In this document: piece after piece, positions 54,680-64,000 of the stretch
Layout: each line of letters opens with the position of its first letter
How positions within the stretch are numbered: position 1 is the first letter of the stretch
Source of the DNA: Ursus arctos
Lineage: Eukaryota > Chordata > Mammalia > Carnivora > Ursidae
Direction: 5' to 3'
Length of the DNA stretch: 64,000 nt
NCBI RefSeq assembly: GCF_023065955.2
Contig: NW_026622808.1
Location: 40,064,475 to 40,128,474 of the forward strand
Made by a program: the position numbers and the translations under genes
Notes under the pieces: generated by a model
What the model was told of the DNA's origin: nothing
Database searches by the model: none
The model's input: only the letters and a program-made list of their open reading frames with translations

Positions 54680-54710
54680 TAGGTAAATTTGACTTTTAGA
54701 TCATTCAGAT

Positions 54711-54911
54711 TTTTTTGTTTTTAAAGATTTTATTTATTTATTTGACAGAGATAGAGACAGCCAGCGAGAGAGGGGACACAAGCAGGGGCAGTGGGAGAGG
54801 AAGAAGCAGGCTCATAGCAGAGGAGCCTGATGTGGGACTCGATCCCAGAACGCCAGGATCACGCCCTGAGCCGAAGGCAGACGCTTAACCGCTGTGCCAC
54901 CCAGGCACCCC
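54711..54911 (-). mobile_element. Can-SINE, arctoid-type subfamily
   Basis: The body contains GACAGAGATAGAGACAGCCA, GAGCCTGATGTGGGACTCGA and CACCCAGGCACCCC. The perfect 14-base duplication tagatcattcagat is at 54697-54710 and 54912-54925, indicating a recent insertion. Confidence 0.96.
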
Positions 54912-55096
54912 TAGATCATTCAGATTTAATTGGGCATCCTGTCCTGTGTTTTATCTGGCAATCCCACCTGGATTTATAAAAAGAATAAAAACTTTTATAA
55001 GCTGCATTTAAAAGCGTGACATTTTCTAAGGCAATAACAATCCTGTCAGGGTCCTGGAATCGGGTTAGTGCCCAGCATAAAAAATAAGCTACCCTA

Positions 55097-55214
55097 GGGA
55101 CACCTGGCTGGCTCAGTTGGCAGAGCATGCGACTCTTGATCTCAGGGTTGTGGGTTCAAGCCCCATGATGGGTGTAGAGATGACTTAGAAATAAAATTGT
55201 AAAAAAAAAAAAAA
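55097..55214 (+). mobile_element. tRNA-Lys(CTT)-like SINE, head-only form
   Basis: TGGCTCAGTTGGCAGAGCAT (A box), CGACTCTTGATCTCAGGG and GTGGGTTCAAGCCCCA (B box), then GTGTAGAGATGACTTAGAAA and poly-A. Confidence 0.9.
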
Positions 55215-57659
55215 GTTAACCTCCTACATTGGGAAAAACGCAAAACCCCTTTGTTAGAATTACTGCATGTTTATGAGAAAAATATTTTTTAAATACTAGA
55301 ATGATACAAGTGAGCAAAAGATGTTTGGTCAGCTTGACGATGGAGTGGTGGCAGCAATCTCTAAAACATTCCGGAAGACTCTGAGCTGAACCTAAGCTCC
55401 CTTGGATTCTGAACAGACATAGGAACATGGAACTGCCATTTGAAAACTCTGGCCAGATAGTCTGGACCTCAGAGGCATCAGCCAGTGGCCTAAAGCCATT
55501 TCAAGTACAGACACTCTATTGGGGCTACAGTTATATAAATTTGAACATTAAGTGTCACTTTTCCTCTTTTTCTTTTTAAAGCATATTTGTAAACTCAAAG
55601 CTGAGCAGAAGTGACTTGACTTTCTCAAGTTCGATACTGAGTTGACTGTGTTCCTTCCTTTACCACCTCATTGCTCCCCTCACCTCCCCTAAAGCAAAAG
55701 TGCACAACTTAGGTTATTTTTGCTTCAAAAGTTTGAAAGAAAAACTTCATGCCATGAATTTGTTTTCTTTTGCAAGACACCTGCTATCACCTTGTTCAAA
55801 CGTAAAAGTTCCCTTACGGTTTGGAAACAGATTTCCATTTGTAATTTTGGAAAAAAAAAAAAGCTAACCTGGAGGTTGAGAATCGACTAATCTATTTTTG
55901 AATTTTTAACTTTGATCGTTTGAATATTAATTTGAAAAATAAAGTAAAGCTCTGTGTAGTGGTTTCTGTATATAGAAACTGCCCTTTAAAAAAAAAAATC
56001 ACATAAACACTCTGAAGATATTGACCCCATTCTGTAGTTAGCATATTCACTGCAGGAAATTGGACTTAGAAAAAAAAAAAAAGTACCTGGATTCCGGAAA
56101 GAAAATGCTAAGCCTCGAATTTAACTGAAGTCAGCTAGGTGCAGGGGCTTTGCTGAGTGTTTTCTGTTTCCTATCGCTCAGTACTCCCCTATGCTTCCTC
56201 CATTCTATGGATGAGCACACTGAGGTTTGCACCCAGGGATACACAGCTAGCCCGTCTCAGTCCCTGGGACTCCAAACCAGCCTTCTCGCCTGCCAAACCA
56301 GGCATAGCAAAACCTTAATAAGGAGCAAACACTCTAGGTGGGGGACAGAAAGGAGACCAAAGGAGACTTTGACTTTTTACTATTATACATTTGGGTATTG
56401 TTTGACTTTTTTCATTTGTTTGTGTTTACAAAAACACGTACTTGTTTAGTAATTAAAAAGATAGATGAAAGTACTAAAAAGCTTTTTATTTTTTAAAGCA
56501 GATTACACAATGCCCCTGCCAACGTGTTTTCTGTCTTTGTATGGCTGAGCGCAGAGCAGCTTTCAACCGGCTTCAGGAGTCACTGATAACATGGAGGGTT
56601 ACACTGCAGGCTCAAGGAAAGCAGAAAGCTCACACTCATCCATCCTGTGCTGGGAATTGGGGGTTTGAGACAGTTCCTTCCAGGAGCTTGGAGTCAGGAG
56701 CTGGGAAGGAAAGCCAGACACTGGCCTGACCCACACTGATCACTTTGAAGTATCCTTCCTTCTGCCACTTAGTGGCTACGGATGATGTTTCTTGGGGCAT
56801 GTACTTCTAAACACTAGTCTGTAAGATGCTCCTAGAAAAAAGGATAAATATATGTTACTCTTTGGAGATTTATAAAGCACATTAGCATATTAAATGCTCT
56901 GAAAAGTCCTGCAATAAAGAAAGCTGCTTCAGTGTGTTGAAATAGGGTGTCCTGACTTTATTGTTCATAGAACCCTCTTCTTCCTATAAATCCTATCAAT
57001 ATCTTGAGCAACATCCACCTTGAGAAATACCATCCCAGTTGGACAGGGACAGTCAGGTCCCTCAAAGCCTCACTAAGCCCCCATGGAAAAGCTCCCTGAA
57101 TCTCATATGAATGGGTAGAAATGAGGAGCAGGAGTTCAGACACAGGGTCCCAAACATCACAGGGAGCCACAGCCATCCACCATGGGCCCTGGTGGGACGG
57201 GAGTCAGTGGGGACAATACACTGGGACAAAGGATACCTCAGAACTGGAGAAAGCCACGATGGGGATTTCAGGGGGAGTGAAAGTGCACAGACTGGGGAGC
57301 AAAAAGAAAGTAGCAAAAGTAGCAAAAGGAAACAAAGGGCCTGTGGTGGGGGACAAGCCGCCTGACCCAAACAGGTGTTTCCAGTGACTAATGTCACTCT
57401 TTGTCTAGTAACAAATGAGCCATAGCAATAATCTTGTAATGTATGCAAATTGCTCTAGTTATCACAGTTCAGAACCAGCTTCGCTCACCCCAGTCACGAG
57501 GGGAGGTGCTTTATCTAAGGTTGCTTAATTGGGACCAACCTCACCTTCACGCGATGGTGTCCAGGTGATGAAGCAGGCTCTGGGTTTTGGACTCACACGG
57601 CATCTTCCACGCAGGGCTGTGCCTGGACCTCAAGCAGGTGGCATTCTGAAGGACTGGCC

Positions 57660-58138
57660 TTGGTGCGGCACTGCTCTAATTAGAACCCTTCAGAGGCCCT
57701 TCATTTGAGGTAAAGACCAAGCTCTTTAACCCCCTCTTCAAAGTAACGTTGCTCCTTTCCCTTTTTCCTCCCCCACTGGCCTCCCCTCACATTGAGCAGC
57801 TTTTAGTGCCTACCTCAGGGCCTTTGCACAGCTGCTCCCTCCACCTGCAGTGCTCTTCCTTCCTCCCACCTCCAGGTCTCAGCTTAAATGTCACTTTCTC
57901 AGAAAAGCCTCGCTGCACACCCCAGCCCATCAATGTCTTCCCTTTTATTCTCTTCCATGGGGCCTATGTCTTTTGCTATGGCATGTATCACAATGTATAA
58001 TTATGTATGAGCTGTGTGTTATCTGATGTCTGTTCCCCACTAGACACCTCTGTGGGGACAGGGACACCTATGTGTGTCTGCACAGCCCAGGACAAGACCT
58101 GCATGTAGCAGGTGCTTGGTAAATCATTGTTGAAAGCA
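57660..58138 (+). repeat. L2 LINE 3' end
   Basis: Successive L2 landmarks are CAGGGCCTTTGCACAGCTGC, GGTCTCAGCTTAAATGTCAC, CTCAGAAAAGCCTCGCTGCA, CTGTGGGGACAGGGACACCT and GGTGCTTGGTAAATCATTGT. Confidence 0.8.
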
Positions 58139-58362
58139 CGCTATGGTGACTTGACTGACTCCAGAGCCCACCTTCTCAACCATCGTGTGAGGACACTGAG
58201 CCAGGGGAACTCAGGTCCCTGAATAACCAAGAGAATCAAGGTCACTGGGACAACAGAAATATAGCAACCACTTCCACACAGCATCTGCCTTTCAGGGAGC
58301 CCCGAGTGCTCGGTTCTCATAGAGCTCCCCGATCTCAGCAGCAGAGCAGGGAGCGGGCTTCT

Positions 58363-58571
58363 CTACGTCAGCACTACTGACATTTTGGTCTAGATAATTC
58401 CGTGTTGTAGGGGCTGCCCCAGGCATTGCAGGATAGTTAGCAGCACTCTTGGCCCTCACCCACTGGAGGCTAGCAGCACTCCCCCTCGTCATGACAACTG
58501 AAAATACCTCCAGACATTGCCACACGTCTCCACGGGGATGGAGATCGCCCCCGCCCCATTGAGAACGCTGC
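58363..58571 (-). repeat. MER20-like hAT element
   Basis: On + it reads CAGCACTACTGACATTTTGG, ATTCCGTGTTGTAGGGGCTG, CAGACATTGCCACACGTCTC and CCCCATTGAGAACGCTG, matching MER20 nearly end to end. Confidence 0.8.
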
Positions 58572-59794
58572 CGTGGAGGTAAAAGCATGTGCAATTCTAC
58601 TTACTGGCTGTTCAACCTTGGGCAAGTCGCTAAAGCTCTCTGTGCTCATTTCCTCATCCTCAAAAATGGGGATGATAATAGCTCTTATATGCTAAAGCTG
58701 TGACCATTTTTGTGAGTTTATAAATCAAGGGCAGACTCAGCACAGTGGCCCTCAGGAAGTACTCAGTCGGATGATACTCTGCCTTCGGAATGCAAAGGGA
58801 TCATGAACTCCATTTTACAGGTAAGAAAATTGAGACTTAGAGATAATGATTTCAGGCCCCAGCCACTGACTATAAAGTGACTTTAAAGGCAGGAATTCAG
58901 GTTTTCAGGATTAATTCTCTTACCCAGCCCTTCCTTTACGGTACAAAAGGGCCCATTAACTCCAGACCTCACCTAACCAATTGCAAACTGAGCTACTGGT
59001 GTTGCAATTAATGGGTTTGGTCTGCCAAGGTGGGACTAGGAGGAGGCAAATGAGGCGCTGGCCTCAGGTGGGACATTTAAGGGGGTGACAAACGACTCAC
59101 TAATCAAGATCAATAATATGTTATTGCAGTACTTCCAATAATTAATTAATCTTGAGTAATTAATCAAAATTAATGCAGAACATCCACAACGAACAAAGTA
59201 TCACATCTTAAATGACCAACGAACCTCACTTTCAGGCTCCCGCCTCATTCACCTGACCCTAATCCTGCCCCTGGGATCTGCAGATCTGTGAAACCACTGT
59301 GAGCACACCTCCAGAGTGGAAAAGTCTGTTGGTTCCCAGCACGATGCGGGAGAAGAGAACGCCCTCTTCTGGCTGATAGTGAGCACTGCTCCTCTCCTGG
59401 GGAGCCTCGTTCACCTTTGTCCTGGGATAAAGCAGCATCTCAGTGCTGGAACCCTCTCTTCTAGCACCACAGTGCTTTTCACCTTGCCCTTCATGGGACA
59501 CCTAGGTTAAAAGGCTGCAGGCAGGCCAAATGATGCCATTGCAGCCCCCCCTCACCCCACCCCTTCCCACGGGCCACTACACCGCGCTGTATCCATCGCC
59601 TTTCTCTGCTTACGAAGCATGCAAGCAAGCCCGGCACTTGTCCCTGCCTCTACGGGATTCTAAAGCGGCCTGTTAGTATACAGCTAGCCTTTCCAGGCCG
59701 ACCATGAGAGGGCACGGTGGGGAGGCAGGACCAGGAGGTGGAAGGCTTCTCACAGCTGCTGACTGTTTGCCTAACTGCACTGTTTCTTCTTCTA

Positions 59795-60470
59795 AAGGTT
59801 CGGTAGTTTTTCATTTTTTTAAATTATGTTTTAATTTTTATTTTTAAATAATTTCAAATGTGTATAAAAGTTGTAAAAATAGTTTAGCAACTCATATATA
59901 CCCTTCACCCAGCTTCACCGATGAACATTTGGGCACGTTTGCTTTTTCATTAGTTTTCATACATACAGATTTTTTTTTCCGCTGAACTGCTCAAGAGTAA
60001 GTTGGAGGCATTAGGATCCATTATCCCTAAATACTTCCAAGTGATTTCTCAAGGACAAGTAATTCGCCTATTTAACCACAGGACAATTATCAAAACCAGA
60101 AGGTTTAGCAATGATATATTATTACCTAATCTACAGACCTTATTCAAATTTTACCAATTACTCTAATAATGTTCTTTACAGCAGTTGTTTGGGTTGTGGG
60201 TTTTTTGTTTGTTTGTTTGTTTTTTTGTTTTCTGGTGCAGGATCCAATCCACACTTATGCATCGTCCTTAGTGGTCCTGTGTCCTCGACCCCCTCTAATC
60301 CGAGCAGTTCCTCAGTTCCTTTCATACCCTTGACAGTTTTGAAGTGTACAGGCTAGTTATTTTGCTGAATCTCCCTCAGTTTGGGTTTGTCTGGGACTTC
60401 CTCATGCTTCCATTTAGGTGATGCATTTTGAGTGGGAATACTACTTACGTGTTTCACAGAAGTTCTTAAA
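59795..60470 (+). repeat. Ancient L1 (L1M-type) fragment
   Basis: Landmarks are ATATACCCTTCACCCAGCTT, ACCGATGAACATTTGGGCAC, GGTCCTGTGTCCTCGACCCC, GCAGTTCCTCAGTTCCTTTC and GTACAGGCTAGTTATTTTGC. It contains a TTTG run near 60.21 kb. Confidence 0.65.
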
Positions 60471-60544
60471 TAAGCTTCTCCTGGTATTCACAGGGAAGCT
60501 GGGTGACTCAGACCCAGGAAGTAGATGATGATTTAAAAGCTCTT

Positions 60545-60800
60545 AATAACAGTTGCTAACATTTATTGAGTGCTTGCTGTTTGACACTCCCTTCTGTGTT
60601 TGTTGATTTGGGCATGATTCTCTCTTGTATGGGGTGCTTATGTTGGATCACAGTAATAAAACAATAAGAGCAGCTATGGGTATTGAGCTGTATTTGGCCC
60701 CATATTACGCATCTTCTTTTCACGGATGAGGTCAGAGAGGGAGTCACTTGCACCAGGTCTCACAGCTACCAAGAGGCACAGCGAGGGCCGTTTGACACTG
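60545..60800 (+). repeat. MIR-like SINE remnant
   Basis: It begins GTTGCTAACATTTATTGAGT GCTTGC. It then shows TTTTCACGGATGAGGTCAGA and CACCAGGTCTCACAGCTACC. Confidence 0.55.
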
Positions 60801-61839
60801 GAGTATGAACACCTGGTTAGTCCCCCATACCATTTCTTCTCTGGCACTTAGCAGTGACAAAGCCCTGCCAGCATTCCAGCTCAGAACACTGAGAACAATC
60901 CATGTCCCACCCCTAGACTCCTAGCAAGCGGGGATGTGTTCTCCCCATAATCTGAACTCCCCTGCTTACCCCACATGTAAGGAGCGTGAGACCTTGGGAG
61001 AGACCCCATGCTGTAAGTTGGGGACCTCAGTAGGTTGTGTGGTGTACTCCAGGGGCAGATTTCCCTCCTGGGTCATCACTCATTGGACAACTATTTACAA
61101 ATCCATTGAAAACTGTATCAGCCCCAGAGACAGGGTGAGGAGCGCAGCTTTAAGTGGGTGTCAATCCTTAACCAAAGAGTGACTGATGAATGAGTCTTGA
61201 GGCAAGAATCCCACTGTAGGATAAGATTTCCCCTCCATAGGCTGAGCCTGCTCCAAAGTCATCCCAGAACCAGATTTAGATGCAGGCCGATGTCACTCAT
61301 AATACACCCTGGAGATCTGTTGGCACAAGGAGCTCCCAGCCTAGGACCGGGGATCATTTTGCATCGTGGGTGTTTTAGGAGATTTGTTACTCACTCATTT
61401 AACAGTTAACCTACTAAATGTGGAGAGAGATACAGCGATGGATACGGCAGCTCCTGCTCATGGAGACTCAAAAGTAGATCGTTAATTGGACTTGCCTTTG
61501 GTTTCAGTCACTTTTCCGGGCCTCTGAGCCTTCATTTGATATCCAATGGCCAGAAAACTGTTATGAAGATAAACGACCAATGTAAATCTTGGACTCAGAC
61601 CTTCTTGAGCCCCATTGGCCACCATTTTTTCGGGACCATTATGACTTCTCTGACAGCAGAGTCAGCAAAGGCAACCAACCATCCCAGTCTGCCCGGAACT
61701 GAGTGGGGCTTTCATTGCAAAGACAAAGAAAGCAAACTGGGATGAACTGGTTATCCTAGTTTAGTTGGGAACAGGGGCAGCAGGAAGGGAATGGGTAAGT
61801 GGGCGAGAAAGAATAACAGTCAACACCTATTTTGTTTGA

Positions 61840-62025
61840 GAATTCAGTAATGGCTAGAACAAATTTGTGAAGTAAGGACTACATTACCCCTATTTTATAC
61901 AGGCATAAACTGGGACCCAGAGAAAGTAAGCAACTTGTCAGCAATGTACACTTGGTAAATGGATGAGTCAGTCCTGCCAGGGAGCAGCAAATCCTGTGTT
62001 CCCAAGCATGACTCTGCACTGCCTC
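61840..62025 (+). repeat. MIR-like SINE remnant
   Basis: Landmarks are CCCCTATTTTATACAGGCAT, AACTGGGACCCAGAGAAAGT and AGCAACTTGTCAGCAATGTA. Confidence 0.55.
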
Positions 62026-62364
62026 AGAGCCTCGTGTGTAAATGTGGTGCAGATAGAGTCTTTGAAACTAGAGTTGGGATGAATTCTCGGAGATTGGAAG
62101 CATTCTCCTCTGGAAGCGGTAGCTAGTGGAAGTTATGTTCCCACGGAGACCCACTCATCTGCAGTCAGGCTGCATTCACAGGTAGCCATAACAGTGGAGA
62201 GTTGCCATCACTCAAATGTAGTGGATTTCTTCAGAAAAAGGCCCTCCATGGCAATTTCCTGAGCTTCTGCCAATGCCCATCCTATCATTCAAGACTTCAA
62301 TGGAGTCTCCATGGCAGCCTGCAAAATGTAAGTCTTGCACAAGTCCTAGGAGGTAGTTGTTGAG

Positions 62365-62590
62365 GACGGTGGTTCAGAGCACAGATCCAGGAAACCTGTC
62401 TCCACTCCATCACTTGCTGGCCACATGAGCTCAGGCAGGTTCCCTAACCTCAAGCCCAGTTTCTTGCCTGTGAAATGGTGGAAGTCATAACCTCCATACT
62501 CCAGAGCTGTTGTGAGGATGAAAACAAATGGTATAATGCATGAGAAGCGCAATTCCCAGTACAAAGGAGGCAGTGAAGAAATGTACACTA
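62365..62590 (+). repeat. MIR-like SINE remnant
   Basis: Landmarks are GTGGTTCAGAGCACAGATCC, TTGCTGGCCACATGAGCTCA, CTCAAGCCCAGTTTCTTGCC and GCTGTTGTGAGGATGAAAAC. Confidence 0.7.
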
Positions 62591-62989
62591 CCTACTAATT
62601 AACATCTGCTCACCCTATGTCTTTAAATGACAACAATCCACTTGAGAACTGACACAAAGGAACAGGAGTCTATTCCCCACAACTGCCTTCTACCCCTAGT
62701 TTCGTCTGTCCCATTCCTCTACTCCCTCCCATTGTCCATCTTACTTCTGGCTCTTTGGCCTGTTCCCAGCCACTTGTGTCCCACTGGGAAAAGATGACCG
62801 AACTTGGTACCTCCTGTCCTGGCCCCACTGGGTACCCAGTACCTCTCGTCCCCAAAACCCCAACTAGGGTATCAGGACCACCGCCTGAAGGGGGACCAGA
62901 CTATAATCCCTCCACCCAGACATGTAATCTCACTTCCCCACATGACCTCAGCAGCTCAGAGAAGAGACAAGATAAGAACAAAGAAAGAA

Positions 62990-63197
62990 GGGGCACCTGG
63001 GTGGCTCAGTCAGTTAAATGTCTGCCTTCGGCTCAGGTCGTGATTTCAGGGTCCTGGGTTTGAGCCCTGCATTGGGCTCCCTGCTCAGCAGGGAGTCTGC
63101 TTCTCCCTTTCCCTCTGCTCCTTTCCCCCAGCTTGTGCTCTCTCTCTCTCACTCTGTTCTCTCTCTCAAATAAATAAACAAAATTTTTTTAAAAAGA
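62990..63197 (+). mobile_element. Can-SINE, full length
   Basis: The head is GGGGCACCTGGGTGGCTCAG and the tail AAATAAATAAACAAAATTTT. The duplication aagaacaaagaa is present on both sides. Confidence 0.94.
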
Positions 63198-63468
63198 ACA
63201 AAGAAGCATTATCTTTTTGATAAATCAGACGGATAAGGGGGCATCGTGATTTAGCTGGCATAATGTGATGCACACCATCTTTGAAAGTCTCATTCAAATG
63301 CTCATGTTGAAGTGGCACCCAGTGGGATGTCCCAAGAGGGGCACTGGGGACAGCTAAGAGGAGAGGTCTCAGCACAGTGTCATGAGTGATATGGATGTTG
63401 AAATGAGGACTGTGAGGACCTTGGGGGAAATGTGTGTTTTCTTAGCAAGAAGAACTATGCACTACATT

Positions 63469-63469
63469 C

Positions 63470-63505
<36 letters not shown>
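63469..63505 (+). repeat. (CA)n microsatellite
   Basis: About 18 CA dinucleotides, with one CG interruption near the start. Confidence 0.93.
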
Positions 63506-63507
<2 letters not shown>

Positions 63508-63679
63508 GCTGGTAACCTTCACCCACTGATTCCTGGTTCACACTGGGGTCTTCATAATTTCTGTTCCCTGACTGACCTTTGACTATTCAAAGACAAGTTT
63601 TTAGGCCCCTCTAAGAACTAAGAACGGGGCGAGCCCAGTAAATACTTGGTGTATGAGCAGCGGTGATGCCGATAGCTGA

Positions 63680-63890
63680 TATTACGCACACTTCCTGGTG
63701 CCAGGTGAAGGGCTAATCTGTAAACACATTATTCAGCTTGATCTTGTCTGCAGCCCTACGAGGCTGGTCCCATCATCAGTTGCTCGTCATCACCTCCTAC
63801 TTATAGATGAAGAAACTCAGGTTTGCATAGGCAGATAGCTAGTAAGTGGCAGAGCTGGGCCCAGCATCATCACCTGAGAGGTGTTCCAGT
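63680..63890 (+). repeat. MIR-like SINE remnant
   Basis: Landmarks are CACACTTCCTGGTGCCAGGT, ACTTATAGATGAAGAAACTC and AGATAGCTAGTAAGTGGCAG. Confidence 0.65.
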
Positions 63891-64000
63891 GACTCAGACA
63901 CTTGGAGCTTGTGTTTGCTCATCTGGACTGCTGGCTGGGGTTCTTGCCAGCCCACCCATTAGTCCCTGTTTGGTACCTGTGTCCCCCATGTCCTTGGGGT

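Larger units (their letters stand above)
52740..64000. other. Upstream flank of DNASE1L3
   Basis: No gene or exon was recognised. It holds Can-SINEs at 54.17, 54.50, 54.71, 55.10 and 62.99 kb, L2 at 57.7-58.1 kb, MER20 at 58.4 kb, old L1 at 59.8-60.5 kb, several MIRs and a CA repeat. ABHD6, expected next, would start farther on. Confidence 0.65.

Noticed and set aside
63000..64000. Start of ABHD6
   Set aside because: ABHD6 is the expected next gene beyond DNASE1L3, but no exon, CpG island or matching coding sequence is visible before the window ends.
1..64000. CRISPR array, operon or other prokaryotic system
   Set aside because: Spliced vertebrate genes and SINE/LINE repeats fill the window; the tandem repeats present are microsatellites without regular spacers.

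Overview
This is a vertebrate nuclear window from a carnivoran mammal. It holds tRNA-Lys-derived Can-SINEs in both orientations, several with clear target-site duplications, plus a 3' fragment of a carnivore-type L1. The SINE consensus resembles the bear/seal/mustelid (arctoid caniform) type rather than the dog SINEC_Cf type. That lineage call is an inference. Genes are sparse and spliced, and most open reading frames over 60 codons are chance.

Layout. (1) 1-15.4 kb, + strand: the last seven coding exons of FLNB (filamin B), about the last 391 residues. They encode immunoglobulin-like repeats 21-23, hinge 2 and dimerisation repeat 24, followed by a 3' UTR of about 1.6 kb ending at an AATAAA near 15.41 kb. 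(2) 15.4-21.3 kb: intergenic MIR/L2 remnants, a roughly 200-bp duplicated segment, and a small CpG-rich patch near 19.6 kb. (3) 21.3-24.9 kb, + strand: a two-exon gene that I read as an SPMIP1 (ATP6V1FNB)-like sperm microtubule inner protein. It has consensus splice sites that join in frame, and an RFX X-box, a CCAAT box and further X-box-like sites just upstream. The expected start codon position reads ATA. This is the least ordinary gene in the window. (4) 24.9-33.0 kb: intergenic old transposons, including a hAT element nested in another hAT-like element. (5) 33.0-52.7 kb, - strand: the complete eight-exon DNASE1L3 gene (304 residues), with a TATA-like promoter, an IRF/ETS-like motif, and a 206-nt uninterrupted homopurine tract in intron 1. 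(6) 52.7-64.0 kb: upstream flank with SINEs, L2, MER20, an old L1 and a CA repeat; no gene was seen.

FLNB, the SPMIP1-like gene and DNASE1L3 are three independent transcription units. FLNB and DNASE1L3 converge tail to tail, and the SPMIP1-like gene lies in the gap. The FLNB-DNASE1L3 adjacency matches the known mammalian order (human 3p14.3). ABHD6, the next gene expected beyond DNASE1L3, is not reached.

Limits: everything was read by eye. Exon borders rest on reading frame, splice consensus and remembered family sequence. Repeat borders are good to about 5-20 bases, and the names of ancient repeats are approximate.
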